The notes beneath the pieces were generated by a model. That model saw nothing but the letters and a program-made list of their open reading frames with translations. It was not told the DNA's origin and made no database searches. A program made the position numbers and the translations under genes. From Faecalicatena faecalis (lineage in GTDB: Bacteria; Bacillota; Clostridia; Lachnospirales; Lachnospiraceae): a stretch of DNA of 64,000 nt. The DNA lies in assembly GCF_012524165.2 (NCBI RefSeq), contig NZ_JABACJ020000015.1, forward strand, positions 47,914 to 111,913, read 5' to 3'. This document shows positions 6,413-14,802 of this stretch, in pieces (position 1 is the first letter of the stretch; each line of letters starts with the position of its first letter).

Positions 6413-8779
6413 ATGTATCAGGTTACAAAAAGAGATGGAACAATAGCGGACTTCAATCTGTCCAAGATCAGCGAGGCGATCAGGAAAGCATTTGAAGCCC
6501 AGGAGAGGGAGTACAACCAGGATATTATTGATCTGCTCGCATTAAAAGTTACAGCAGATTTTGAACCAAAAGTAAAAGAACGCCTTGTATCTGTGGAGGA
6601 TATTCAGGACAGTGTGGAGTCTGTACTGATCAAGACCGGGTATGCGGATGTCGCTAAGGGCTATATTCTATACAGAAAGCAGAGAGAGAAGATTCGTAAT
6701 CTGAATTCCACCCTGCTTGACTATAAAGAGATTGTTGACAGCTATGTCAAGATTACCGACTGGAGAGTAAAAGAGAACTCCACTGTTACTTATTCAGTGG
6801 GAGGTCTGATTTTAAGCAACTCAGGAGCGATTACGGCGAACTACTGGCTGTCAGAGATTTATGATGATGAGATTGGAAGAGCACACAAGAATGCAGACAT
6901 CCATATCCATGATCTGTCCATGCTGACAGGCTACTGTGCAGGATGGTCCTTGAAGCAGTTGATCCAGGAGGGCTTAGGAGGAATTCCGGGAAGGATCACA
7001 TCTTCACCAGCAAAGCATTTGAGCGTGCTGTGCAACCAGATGGTGAATTTCCTTGGAATCATGCAGAATGAGTGGGCAGGTGCACAGGCATTTTCCTCTT
7101 TTGACACCTATCTGGCACCATTTGTCAAGGCGGACAACCTGTCCTATCCAGAAGTGAAGAAGTGTGTGGAATCCTTCATTTATGGAGTGAATATCCCGTC
7201 ACGCTGGGGAACACAGGCTCCATTCTCCAATATTACTTTGGACTGGACTGTACCGAATGACCTTGCGAACCTGCCGGCGATCGTAGGCGGCGTGGAGCAG
7301 GACTTTACATATGGTGATTGTAAGGCAGAGATGGATATGATCAACAAGGCTTTCATCGAGACGATGATCGAAGGAGATGCAGATGGACGAGGCTTCCAAT
7401 ATCCGATACCGACCTACTCCATTACCAAGGATTTTGATTGGTCCGACACAGAGAATAACCGCCTTTTATTTGAAATGACTGCCAAGTATGGTACGCCTTA
7501 TTTTTCAAATTATATCAACAGTGATATGGAACCAAGCGATGTCAGGAGTATGTGCTGCCGCCTGCGTCTGGATCTTCGCGAGCTTCGTAAGAAATCCGGT
7601 GGTTTCTTCGGAAGTGGTGAGAGCACAGGTTCTGTGGGAGTCGTTACCATCAATATGCCGAGAATCGCGTATCTGGCAGACAATGAAGCAGAATTTTACA
7701 AGAGACTGGACAAGATGATGGATATTGCGGCAAGCTCACTGCATACAAAGAGAGTCGTAATTTCCAAGTTGATGGAAGAAGGACTGTATCCATATACAAG
7801 AAGATACCTTGGTTCTTTCGACAACCATTTTTCGACGATTGGTCTGATTGGTATGAATGAGGCAGGCCTGAATGCAAAATGGATCAGAAAAGATATGACT
7901 TCTAAGGAAACACAGGAATTTACCAAGGAAGTGCTGAATCATATGAGAGCCAGACTTTCTGATTACCAGGAGATGTACGGTGATCTGTATAACCTGGAGG
8001 CCACACCAGCCGAGTCTACCACATATCGCCTTGCGAAGCATGACGTGGCACAGTTCCCGGATATCATCACAGCAGCAGAAGGAGATGGAACGCCATATTA
8101 TACAAATAGTTCCCATCTGCCGGTAGGATACACAGAGGATGTATTTGAGGCATTGGATATCCAGGATGAATTACAGACATTATACACATCAGGAACCGTA
8201 TTCCATACCTTCCTGGGTGAGAAGCTTCCGAACTGGAAAGCAGCCGCTTCTCTTGTTAAGAAGATTGCTGAGAATTATAAGCTGCCTTACTATACGATGT
8301 CACCGACATATTCTATTTGCAAGAATCATGGATATATCACTGGGGAACATTTTAAATGTCCGCACTGTGGAGAAGAGACAGAGGTATACAGCCGTATCAC
8401 AGGATATTACCGTCCGGTGAAGAACTGGAATGATGGAAAGGCACAGGAATTCAAGGATAGAAAAGTTTACGATATTTCCAATTCCCACCTGAATGTCAAG
8501 ACCCAGGAAGCCAAGAAGGCAGAGTGTGAACTACATGCGCCGCAGGGAGAGACAAAGACACTCTTGTTTACCACAAAGAAGTGCCCGAACTGTAAGATCG
8601 CGACGAATTATCTGGAGGATGCCAATATTTCCTATGAGGTGGTCGATGCAGAGGAGAATAGAGATCTTGTGAAGAAATATGGAGTCATGCAGGCACCGAC
8701 ACTGATCGTGATTGACAGCGAAGGCGTGCAGAAGCTGGCAAACGCTTCCAATATCAAGGCGTATATTGATGAGCAGTAG
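6413..8779 (+). CDS. nrdD: Anaerobic (class III) ribonucleoside-triphosphate reductase with fused thioredoxin-like tail
   Basis: A 788-residue glycyl radical enzyme that reduces ribonucleotides to deoxyribonucleotides without oxygen. An ATP-cone occupies about residues 1-90 (YQVTKRDGTIADF). The catalytic barrel follows, then a metal-site region with CPHCGEE and the radical loop RITGYY with Gly664. E. coli NrdD ends about 30 residues after the glycine. Here about 124 more follow, and from about residue 713 they read as a glutaredoxin/thioredoxin fold with the redox pair CPNC (Cys724, Cys727) and a QAPTLIV cis-Pro loop. This tail could serve as a built-in reductant. NrdG is encoded upstream. 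Confidence 0.95.
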   Translation: MYQVTKRDGTIADFNLSKISEAIRKAFEAQEREYNQDIIDLLALKVTADFEPKVKERLVSVEDIQDSVESVLIKTGYADVAKGYILYRKQREKIRNLNSTLLDYKEIVDSYVKITDWRVKENSTVTYSVGGLILSNSGAITANYWLSEIYDDEIGRAHKNADIHIHDLSMLTGYCAGWSLKQLIQEGLGGIPGRITSSPAKHLSVLCNQMVNFLGIMQNEWAGAQAFSSFDTYLAPFVKADNLSYPEVKKCVESFIYGVNIPSRWGTQAPFSNITLDWTVPNDLANLPAIVGGVEQDFTYGDCKAEMDMINKAFIETMIEGDADGRGFQYPIPTYSITKDFDWSDTENNRLLFEMTAKYGTPYFSNYINSDMEPSDVRSMCCRLRLDLRELRKKSGGFFGSGESTGSVGVVTINMPRIAYLADNEAEFYKRLDKMMDIAASSLHTKRVVISKLMEEGLYPYTRRYLGSFDNHFSTIGLIGMNEAGLNAKWIRKDMTSKETQEFTKEVLNHMRARLSDYQEMYGDLYNLEATPAESTTYRLAKHDVAQFPDIITAAEGDGTPYYTNSSHLPVGYTEDVFEALDIQDELQTLYTSGTVFHTFLGEKLPNWKAAASLVKKIAENYKLPYYTMSPTYSICKNHGYITGEHFKCPHCGEETEVYSRITGYYRPVKNWNDGKAQEFKDRKVYDISNSHLNVKTQEAKKAECELHAPQGETKTLLFTTKKCPNCKIATNYLEDANISYEVVDAEENRDLVKKYGVMQAPTLIVIDSEGVQKLANASNIKAYIDEQ

Positions 8780-8812
8780 GATGAGATAGTAAAAGAATAA
8801 ATAGAGATATGA

Positions 8813-8865
8813 AAAAGGAACGTCCTAAAACAGAGGAAAAGAATCTGTTTTAGAACGTTCCTTTT
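8813..8865. terminator. Bidirectional terminator between nrdD and the minus-strand genes
   Basis: AAAAGGAACGT and CTAAAACAGA pair with TCTGTTTTAG and ACGTTCCTTTT. The A and T tracts on both sides serve convergent transcripts. Confidence 0.85.
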
Positions 8866-8876
8866 GATTTTCAAAT

Positions 8877-9377
8877 CTAATCCATAAAGAACTTAGAACC
8901 CATCCATCCCTTGATATGGCGGAGCATTGTCTCATCCGGTTCGATCAGGATACAGGTATTCTTCTGTTCCAGAGAAATCATAATGGCATAAGCTTTCGCA
9001 TTAGCATCCCCGGAAGAAAAGTCGATCGTCTTATCCGGGTGGCTGGAATTCAATCTTGGTGATCCTTTTGGTGCGATGATCTCAGCCTGTTGGATATCAA
9101 AAGTCATTATTTTCTTTCTTTTTGCTTTGTTGTAGATCGCATCCACCTGCATATCATGGTTCAACAGTGTATACTCATATTCTACATTCAGTTTTGGAAA
9201 CACAAAATAATATGCCAGAAAAGCGAGTACAACTGTAATCAGGATTCCGAAAAACCCAAGAAGCGGCATTGTGAAAACTAAAACAGCCGCGATCAATACG
9301 ATGGTCGCGACCCGAATCAGCAGATCAGTCGGGCGGGATTTGCGGGCTACTAATTGTTCATAAAAAGCGTCATTCAT
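8877..9377 (-). CDS. Small membrane protein of unknown function (possibly DUF6106)
   Basis: A 166-residue protein with two adjacent hydrophobic segments (about residues 22-40 and 42-62) and then a soluble part beginning LNVEYEYTLLNHDMQVDAIYNKAKRKK. I recall similar proteins in Lachnospiraceae annotated DUF6106, but could not check. Its ATG nearly touches the stop of the CdaR-type gene, so they form an operon. No catalytic motif was seen. The soluble part looks like a small beta domain that may face the cytoplasm. Confidence 0.75.
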   Translation of the reverse strand: MNDAFYEQLVARKSRPTDLLIRVATIVLIAAVLVFTMPLLGFFGILITVVLAFLAYYFVFPKLNVEYEYTLLNHDMQVDAIYNKAKRKKIMTFDIQQAEIIAPKGSPRLNSSHPDKTIDFSSGDANAKAYAIMISLEQKNTCILIEPDETMLRHIKGWMGSKFFMD

Positions 9378-9378
9378 A

Positions 9379-10287
9379 TCAGGAGTTCCTTTCTGTCTGT
9401 AAATAATTGATCACCATAGTGGCTATTTTAAAAGTCATGGCATCCTCAAATCTGCGAATGTCCAGACCGGTCCGTCTCTCGATCTGTTCCAGACGGTAAA
9501 TCAGTGTATTTCTGTGCATATGGAGCTGGCGGGAGGTCTCGGCGATATTCAGGTTATTCTGAAAGAACTTATTGATTGTGGCAGTCGTCTCCTCATCAAA
9601 CGTCCTGGGTACCTCACCGCCAAAAATCTCTTTTAAAAAGTTCTCACAGATGGTTACGGGAAGTTGATAGATCAGTCTGCCGATACCAAGTTGATTGTAA
9701 GGAAAGATGGTCTGTTCGGAGTAGAACAGCTTTCCTACCTTTAATGCCAGGCTTGTTTCCCTGTATGCGGCGGAGAGATCCATGAGTGTCTCCACAGTGC
9801 CGCTGTATGCGGTCTGAACACGAGTCAGGGCCTCCATATTCAATGTATCCACGATCATATGTGCAAGCCGGTCGATATCCGCTGGCGTCTCGGAGGTCTT
9901 TAAAGGTCTCAGAATAACAAGATTACGTTCCCCCATACTGACCAAATATGTCTTGGACTGTGATGGAAAGAGATTCTTAAGAACCTCCATGATCGTATCG
10001 TCTATTGGGCCTTTGGTCTCCACCAGAAACAGGACTCTTGGAACCTCTGCGTCGATATGCAGACGGGACGCACGCTCGAATATGTCATATGAGGGGATGC
10101 CGTCTGTCATAAGGGTCTGAAGGAAATGATTCTTATTGTACTTTTCCTTGTATGCAAGACAAAGACAGTGGACCTGTGTAAGCGCGAGTTCCAGTTCTTC
10201 AGGGGTCTTGGCTTTGACTTCTAATGTAATACCGGTTATTCTTTTTAATTCGGATAATGCCTTATCAAGTTCCAGTTCAGATGCCAT
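9379..10287 (-). CDS. CdaR/PucR-type transcriptional regulator
   Basis: A 302-residue protein ending in a PucR-type helix-turn-helix (about residues 235-295), with NIAETSRQLHMHRNTLIYRL as its recognition region. The middle resembles the GGDEF-like fold of CdaR proteins. This family usually activates carboxylate or sugar-diacid genes, but no such genes are adjacent. Upstream on the same strand is the sugar ABC ATPase; downstream is the small membrane protein. The ligand is unknown. Confidence 0.85.
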   Translation of the reverse strand: MASELELDKALSELKRITGITLEVKAKTPEELELALTQVHCLCLAYKEKYNKNHFLQTLMTDGIPSYDIFERASRLHIDAEVPRVLFLVETKGPIDDTIMEVLKNLFPSQSKTYLVSMGERNLVILRPLKTSETPADIDRLAHMIVDTLNMEALTRVQTAYSGTVETLMDLSAAYRETSLALKVGKLFYSEQTIFPYNQLGIGRLIYQLPVTICENFLKEIFGGEVPRTFDEETTATINKFFQNNLNIAETSRQLHMHRNTLIYRLEQIERRTGLDIRRFEDAMTFKIATMVINYLQTERNS

Positions 10288-10333
10288 ATGCGTCTCCTAT
10301 GTATGTGGATTCATGGTATGTCAGATAGAATCA

Positions 10334-10366
10334 AAGAGGCCGCACTTTAATAGCACAGCCCCTCTT
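10334..10366 (-). terminator. Possible terminator after the MsmX-type gene
   Basis: AAGAGG at 10334 pairs with CCTCTT at 10361, and the minus-strand side continues TTTGATTC. The T tract is weak. Confidence 0.4.
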
Positions 10367-10391
10367 AATACCATATTCTTATTCTAAAACA

Positions 10392-11504
10392 TTAGTTCAC
10401 AATCGTCAACTCTGATTCTTTGTCAAATACGTGAATCTTCTCCATGTCAAGAGCAAATACTGCATCATCGCCTGTTCTGAGTGTTGTACGAGGATTAACG
10501 CGGGCTGTCATCTGAGTTCCTTCAACATCGAAGTACAAGAATACTTCTGCACCGAGCAGCTCGTATACTTTAATCTTAGATTTGATCACGCTGTCAGGTG
10601 AGTTCGCGATAAATGTCTCTGAATCATGTACATCCTCAGGACGGATACCAAGAACAACAGTCTTTCCGTCATAACCGCCATCGATCAGAGGTTTCTTCTT
10701 GGATGCAGGAACTTTCAATACATGCTCTCCAACTGTAAGAGTTACATCCTCTCCATTTACTTTAACAACAGCATCCATGAAGTTCATCTGAGGTGAACCG
10801 ATGAATCCAGCAACGAACAGATTGCAAGGTGTGTTGTACAGGTTCTGAGGTGTGTCTACCTGCTGAACAACGCCGTCTTTCATAACAACGATTCTTGTTC
10901 CCAGTGTCATAGCCTCTGTCTGGTCATGTGTTACGTAGATGATAGTTGCGCCTAAGTTCTCATGAAGCTTGGAGATCTCGATACGCATCTGAACTCTCAG
11001 CTTTGCATCCAAGTTGGAAAGAGGCTCATCCATCAGGAATACCTTAGGATTACGTACGATAGCACGTCCCATAGCAACACGCTGTCTCTGTCCACCTGAT
11101 AAAGCCTTCGGCTTACGGTCTAATAATTTCTCAAGGTCGAGGATTCTGGCAGCCTCACGAACCTTCTTGTCAATCTCGTCTTTCGGAGTCTTGCGAAGCT
11201 TCAGACCGAAAGCCATGTTGTCATATACAGTCATATGTGGATACAGAGCGTAGTTCTGGAATACCATCGCGATATCACGGTCCTTAGGCTCTACATCGTT
11301 CATAACCTTTCCATCGATCTCTAATGTACCACCGGAAATGTCTTCCAGACCAGCGATCATACGAAGTGTTGTAGACTTACCACATCCAGATGGTCCTACA
11401 AAGATGATAAATTCTTTGTCATCGATGTCAAGATTGAAGTCTTTAACTGCGTGAAATCCGTTCGGATATATTTTCTGAATTCCCTTTAATGATAAACTTG
11501 CCAT
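10392..11504 (-). CDS. msmX: Sugar ABC transporter ATPase (MsmX/UgpC family), orphan
   Basis: A 370-residue ATPase with Walker A GPSGCGKST, signature LSGGQRQR, Walker B VFLMDEPLSNLD and a C-terminal TOBE/MalK-like domain (about 235-370). The start is the ATG at 11504, which has AAGGAGGC before it; the longer frame overlaps the promoter. No permease or binding protein lies next to it. Family members such as MsmX and MsmK are known to serve several CUT1 sugar importers. The CUT1 importer in this window, encoded from 22920, lacks an ATPase gene, so this is its likely partner by inference. Confidence 0.9.
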   Translation of the reverse strand: MASLSLKGIQKIYPNGFHAVKDFNLDIDDKEFIIFVGPSGCGKSTTLRMIAGLEDISGGTLEIDGKVMNDVEPKDRDIAMVFQNYALYPHMTVYDNMAFGLKLRKTPKDEIDKKVREAARILDLEKLLDRKPKALSGGQRQRVAMGRAIVRNPKVFLMDEPLSNLDAKLRVQMRIEISKLHENLGATIIYVTHDQTEAMTLGTRIVVMKDGVVQQVDTPQNLYNTPCNLFVAGFIGSPQMNFMDAVVKVNGEDVTLTVGEHVLKVPASKKKPLIDGGYDGKTVVLGIRPEDVHDSETFIANSPDSVIKSKIKVYELLGAEVFLYFDVEGTQMTARVNPRTTLRTGDDAVFALDMEKIHVFDKESELTIVN

Positions 11505-11550
11505 TTTAATAGCCTCCTTGAAAAATGTTGTTTCGTTGTTTTCTGTGATT

Positions 11551-11579
11551 AGTATAATAAAAAAGTGGCAAAGGGACAA
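11551..11579 (-). promoter_or_regulatory. Promoter of the MsmX-type gene
   Basis: On the minus strand, TTGTCC (11579-11574), 17 bases, TATACT (11556-11551). Confidence 0.7.
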
Positions 11580-11641
11580 TGGCACGAGTGACTAAAAAAA
11601 ATGAAAAAAAGTGTACATTTCAACCAGATAGGAATAAAAGC

Positions 11642-11899
11642 CTATTCTATGAGCCTCTCTTTAATTGTAGGAACCGAAAGTCCCTGTTCCCTAAGGAGAC
11701 GTATTTCTTCGATTCGGCTGACTGCTTTTTCTCTTGGAAAGCGCCTGGTCAGCTTTTCTTCTTCCTGTTCAAAGGGAAGCATTCCTTCTTCGGTGTAGAA
11801 TTTGAGGGTACTGTAGCGCACTCCGGTGATGCGGACGAGCTCTCCAATTGAGACGTATTCAGATGTCAAAATTTTTTCCATACTGCGTTGTCTTGACAT
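11642..11899 (-). CDS. Minimal MerR-type DNA-binding protein
   Basis: An 85-residue protein that is almost only a MerR-type winged helix: VSIGELVRITGVRYSTLKFY followed by RFPREKAVSRIEEIRLLREQG. It has no effector domain or metal-binding cysteines. ATG 11899 lies a normal distance after AAAAGGAGA; the ATG at 11905 would sit almost on that site. It follows the GPP34-like gene by 37 bases in the same direction, so they are probably co-transcribed. Without an effector domain it may act as a simple repressor or accessory DNA-binding protein. Confidence 0.8.
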   Translation of the reverse strand: MSRQRSMEKILTSEYVSIGELVRITGVRYSTLKFYTEEGMLPFEQEEEKLTRRFPREKAVSRIEEIRLLREQGLSVPTIKERLIE

Positions 11900-11936
11900 G
11901 TTCATTCTCCTTTTGCATATTTACATATGTGTATCT

Positions 11937-12821
11937 CTACATGACATAGCGCCGCAGGCGGACACCCTGAATTGGTACTTTCATGGCTCTCTGTGTAGGG
12001 ATGCATTCGTAATAGAAGTTATCGATCTTCAACAGAGGCACGGTTCCGGCACGCAGCACATGGACTTCGTGCTGCTGCGACTCTAATCTGCGGATCACCG
12101 CCTCCAGACGTTTATCATCCCCGGAAAACCAAGCGTCAGCCTCGATGAAGATAGACTGCGAACGCTCGAAAAACGGGAAACTGAATAGGAGGCCTGTTCC
12201 TGTCTTTGTTGTAAAGACATCCTCCTTTTTCTTTAAGAACTTGTGAGAAAATGCTTCAAAGCCTTTGTGTACCTCAATAGGGAGCAGAAGCTTAGCCAGC
12301 GGTGAATGCAGGTATAATTCACTGATGCGGGAAGAAAGGTAATCCTGTTCCGATTTTGAAAACAGATCGTAGAAACAACTGCTTTCACGCAGCAGCCATA
12401 AAAGGCAGATCACTTCGTCTGAAATGTTGCCCTCCTCCATGAGTTCCGCGCGCATTCCTTCGGTCTGACGAGTATATTCTGTCTCATCACTTCGATACTC
12501 GAAGATGTTGACAGCGGCGGTGACATAATCCAAATCGCAAGCGAGAAGGTTCGGAATCTCACGGATCAACTGCTTTTCTTCCAGTGAGTTTTTGATCTTG
12601 GCCTCTAATTCCTTCAACTCGTGCGAAGAGAGTGAGACTGCATTCTTTAACTTCTCCTCAAGTACTTCCTGGGAGGGCCAGAGGCTGTCCATATATTCTT
12701 CTAAAATTCTGGCAGCAGAGATACAGCGCAGAGCAGCTTTCTTTGTGGCCGTGAGATGAAGACTGTCCTGGGCGTTGAGGGACACTAGGGCAAAACGTTC
12801 TTGTAATGTTAATTCTGACAT
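11937..12821 (-). CDS. Protein of unknown function, N-terminus weakly like GPP34
   Basis: A 294-residue soluble protein. Its start, LTLQERFALVSLNAQDS, and the helical run after it recall the GPP34 phospholipid-binding fold of bacterial homologues, but the match is weak and from memory. The C-terminal half (about 195-294) has short beta-rich motifs such as LLFSFPFFERSQ and ends RLRRYVM. No catalytic motif, signal peptide or membrane segment was seen. The promoter and a heptamer repeat lie upstream, and a mini MerR gene follows. Confidence 0.6.
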   Translation of the reverse strand: MSELTLQERFALVSLNAQDSLHLTATKKAALRCISAARILEEYMDSLWPSQEVLEEKLKNAVSLSSHELKELEAKIKNSLEEKQLIREIPNLLACDLDYVTAAVNIFEYRSDETEYTRQTEGMRAELMEEGNISDEVICLLWLLRESSCFYDLFSKSEQDYLSSRISELYLHSPLAKLLLPIEVHKGFEAFSHKFLKKKEDVFTTKTGTGLLFSFPFFERSQSIFIEADAWFSGDDKRLEAVIRRLESQQHEVHVLRAGTVPLLKIDNFYYECIPTQRAMKVPIQGVRLRRYVM

Positions 12822-12910
12822 AATAATACCTCCCTTATTAGATTACAGTTGATTCCATTGGAATTGGTGTTCCTTAAGACGGCAGCTCATATCTTGTACC
12901 GCATCTTTTT

Positions 12911-12945
12911 TACATACTACTTATTACTTATCACTTACTACTTAC
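12911..12945. repeat. Five tandem heptamers (consensus TACTTAY)
   Basis: Units TACATAC, TACTTAT, TACTTAT, CACTTAC and TACTTAC follow each other without a gap. They lie just downstream of the minus-strand promoter, near the expected transcript start of the GPP34-like gene. The rest of the 346-base gap between the divergent genes holds only the two promoters. Confidence 0.75.
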
Positions 12946-12951
12946 GATTTG

Positions 12952-12980
12952 AATATAGCACTTATAGATGAAAAAGGCAA
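12952..12980 (-). promoter_or_regulatory. Promoter of the GPP34-like gene
   Basis: On the minus strand, TTGCCT (12980-12975), 17 bases, TATATT (12957-12952). Confidence 0.6.
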
Positions 12981-13022
12981 GGGTCTGCAAGAAGTATTTG
13001 TTTTATAAGTATTTATTTTAAA

Positions 13023-13051
13023 TTGGAAGATGAGAGGGAGTGTGATATACT
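13023..13051 (+). promoter_or_regulatory. Promoter of the first DMT exporter gene
   Basis: TTGGAA (13023-13028), 17 bases, TATACT (13046-13051). Confidence 0.55.
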
Positions 13052-13167
13052 AATACAGCAATCTGAAAGCAAAGAGCATAGGATCAAGTAATGTTCTGGA
13101 ACATGGGGCTGGTCCTGCTATACAGTAATTCATATGATGTAATGTGAAAGTCAAGAAGGAGAGAGTC

Positions 13168-14061
13168 ATGGAAAATCAGAAGAAGAGTCTGCTGTCAATA
13201 CATCTCGCAGTACTGTTATTCGGGCTGGCTGGCCTGTTTGCAAAATGGGTACAGTTACCGGCGGTGATTATTGTACTTGGGCGTGTTATTTTTTCTTCTA
13301 TTTCATTATTGGTTTTGCTAAAAATTAAAAAAGGAAGTATCCGGCTTAAAAGCGGGAAAGATTATGTATTGATGATCACAGCAGGAATTGTTCTGGCGGT
13401 CCACTGGACTACATTTATGCAGTCCATCCAGACTTCCACAGTAGCAATCGGGACATTGACCTTCTCCACGTTTCCATTGTTCGTCACATTTTTGGAGCCG
13501 ATCCTGTTTCATGAAAGGTTGAAGGTCTCCAGTGTGGTCTCTGCAGTCGTCATGCTGTTGGGCGTACTGTGTATTGTGCCAGAGTTCGAATTGGGCAATA
13601 CGATGACACAGGGCGTGATATGGGGAATGATCTGTAGTCTGACGTATGCAGTCCTGTCCTTGTTGAATCGTCTTTTTATGGAAAAATACACGAGTAGCGT
13701 GACTGCATTCTACGAGCAGGCAACAGCCAGTGTGGTACTTCTCCCGGCCCTATTTGTACTGCGCCCGGCTGTTTCAATCCGGGATATTCTTGTACTGATT
13801 TTGCTGGGGGTAGTTTTTACAGCGTTTGCACATACTATGTATATCGAAGGTTTGAGACACGTAAAGGTACAGACGGCAGGAATCATCTCCGGTCTGGAAT
13901 CTGTATATGGGATTCTTGCAGCGTTTCTGTTTTTGGGAGAAAAGCCCGGAATCAAGGAGCTGGCCGGCGGTGTGATCATATTAGGAGTCGTGTTCTATTC
14001 CACCCGTCTCTCTTCAAAGGAAGAGGCAGACAAGGTAGAAAAGGCAGGTCCAATCAAATAG
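13168..14061 (+). CDS. DMT-superfamily transporter (EamA family)
   Basis: A 297-residue inner-membrane protein with about ten hydrophobic helices in two EamA repeats (roughly 5-135 and 150-285). The second repeat contains the usual FTAFAHTMYIEGLRHVK and a late FLGEKPG loop. ATG 13168 follows AAGGAGAGAG; a GTG 24 bases upstream is in frame but has no site. Members export amino acids or related metabolites; the substrate cannot be read from the sequence. It may be co-transcribed with the next gene, 44 bases on. Confidence 0.88.
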   Translation: MENQKKSLLSIHLAVLLFGLAGLFAKWVQLPAVIIVLGRVIFSSISLLVLLKIKKGSIRLKSGKDYVLMITAGIVLAVHWTTFMQSIQTSTVAIGTLTFSTFPLFVTFLEPILFHERLKVSSVVSAVVMLLGVLCIVPEFELGNTMTQGVIWGMICSLTYAVLSLLNRLFMEKYTSSVTAFYEQATASVVLLPALFVLRPAVSIRDILVLILLGVVFTAFAHTMYIEGLRHVKVQTAGIISGLESVYGILAAFLFLGEKPGIKELAGGVIILGVVFYSTRLSSKEEADKVEKAGPIK

Positions 14062-14105
14062 AAAAAGTTCAAAAGTGAAAATTAGTGGGACATCAGGAGG
14101 CAGTT

Positions 14106-14708
14106 ATGAAAAAGATGTTAGATTATTTTACGATAGATGGTGAGATTGGCGGAAACCAGGATTGGTTCCGCAATGTTGTGATGCATGTCGGCGGATGTGC
14201 TGCAGCGACCGCTTGTGACTGCTGCATTTATTTTGCACTGCATCAGGGGCAGACACATCTGTACCCTTATGATGCTCATCATCTTGAGAAGGAAGATTAT
14301 ATTCAGTTTTCGATGAAAATGAAGCCTTATATCCGGCCGAGGGCAGGCGGTGTGAAAAAGCTGGAGATGTTCATCGACGGTTTTTCCAATTATTTAAGAG
14401 ACGTTGGAGATCACAGTCTTAAAATGGAAGGATTTTCAGGAGAAGATACAGATACAAAGGCATCAGCTCTGATCAAGGCGCAGATCGATGCTGGATTTCC
14501 GGTGCCATATTTGATGCTGCGCCATACTAACCCGGAATATAAGGATTTCGTGTGGCATTGGTTTTTGTGTTATGGATATGAGGAAAAAGAGGATGATTTT
14601 TTGATTACTGTTGCAACTTACGGGGAGGCGACCACATTTTCGTTGAAAGATCTTTGGAATACCGGGTACGAAGAAAAGGGTGGATTGATTCGTCTTTTTC
14701 GAAATTAA
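14106..14708 (+). CDS. Protein of unknown function with a possible papain-like (C39-type) fold
   Basis: A 200-residue soluble protein I do not recognise with certainty. A cysteine-rich start (GGCAAATACDCC, about residues 31-42), a later VWHWFLCYGYE and a polar TYGEATTFSLKDLW end recall the Cys-His order of papain-like C39 proteins. A catalytic Cys near 33 and the His of WHW would be the candidates. It has no signal peptide or membrane segment. ATG 14106 follows AGGAGGC. It lies between a DMT exporter and an arylsulfate sulfotransferase, and no link between them is shown. Confidence 0.6.
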   Translation: MKKMLDYFTIDGEIGGNQDWFRNVVMHVGGCAAATACDCCIYFALHQGQTHLYPYDAHHLEKEDYIQFSMKMKPYIRPRAGGVKKLEMFIDGFSNYLRDVGDHSLKMEGFSGEDTDTKASALIKAQIDAGFPVPYLMLRHTNPEYKDFVWHWFLCYGYEEKEDDFLITVATYGEATTFSLKDLWNTGYEEKGGLIRLFRN

Positions 14709-14802
14709 TTCCAGAGTTTTCATAGAATGGGCACAATTTTCATTTACAATGTGAGTGTTCAGAGGTTGGAAAAGACTACATTGCAGTGAAAGGAAATAAA
14801 AT

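Noticed and set aside
11505..11585. N-terminal extension of the MsmX-type ATPase
   Set aside because: It overlaps the promoter, and the family starts at MASLSLKGI.
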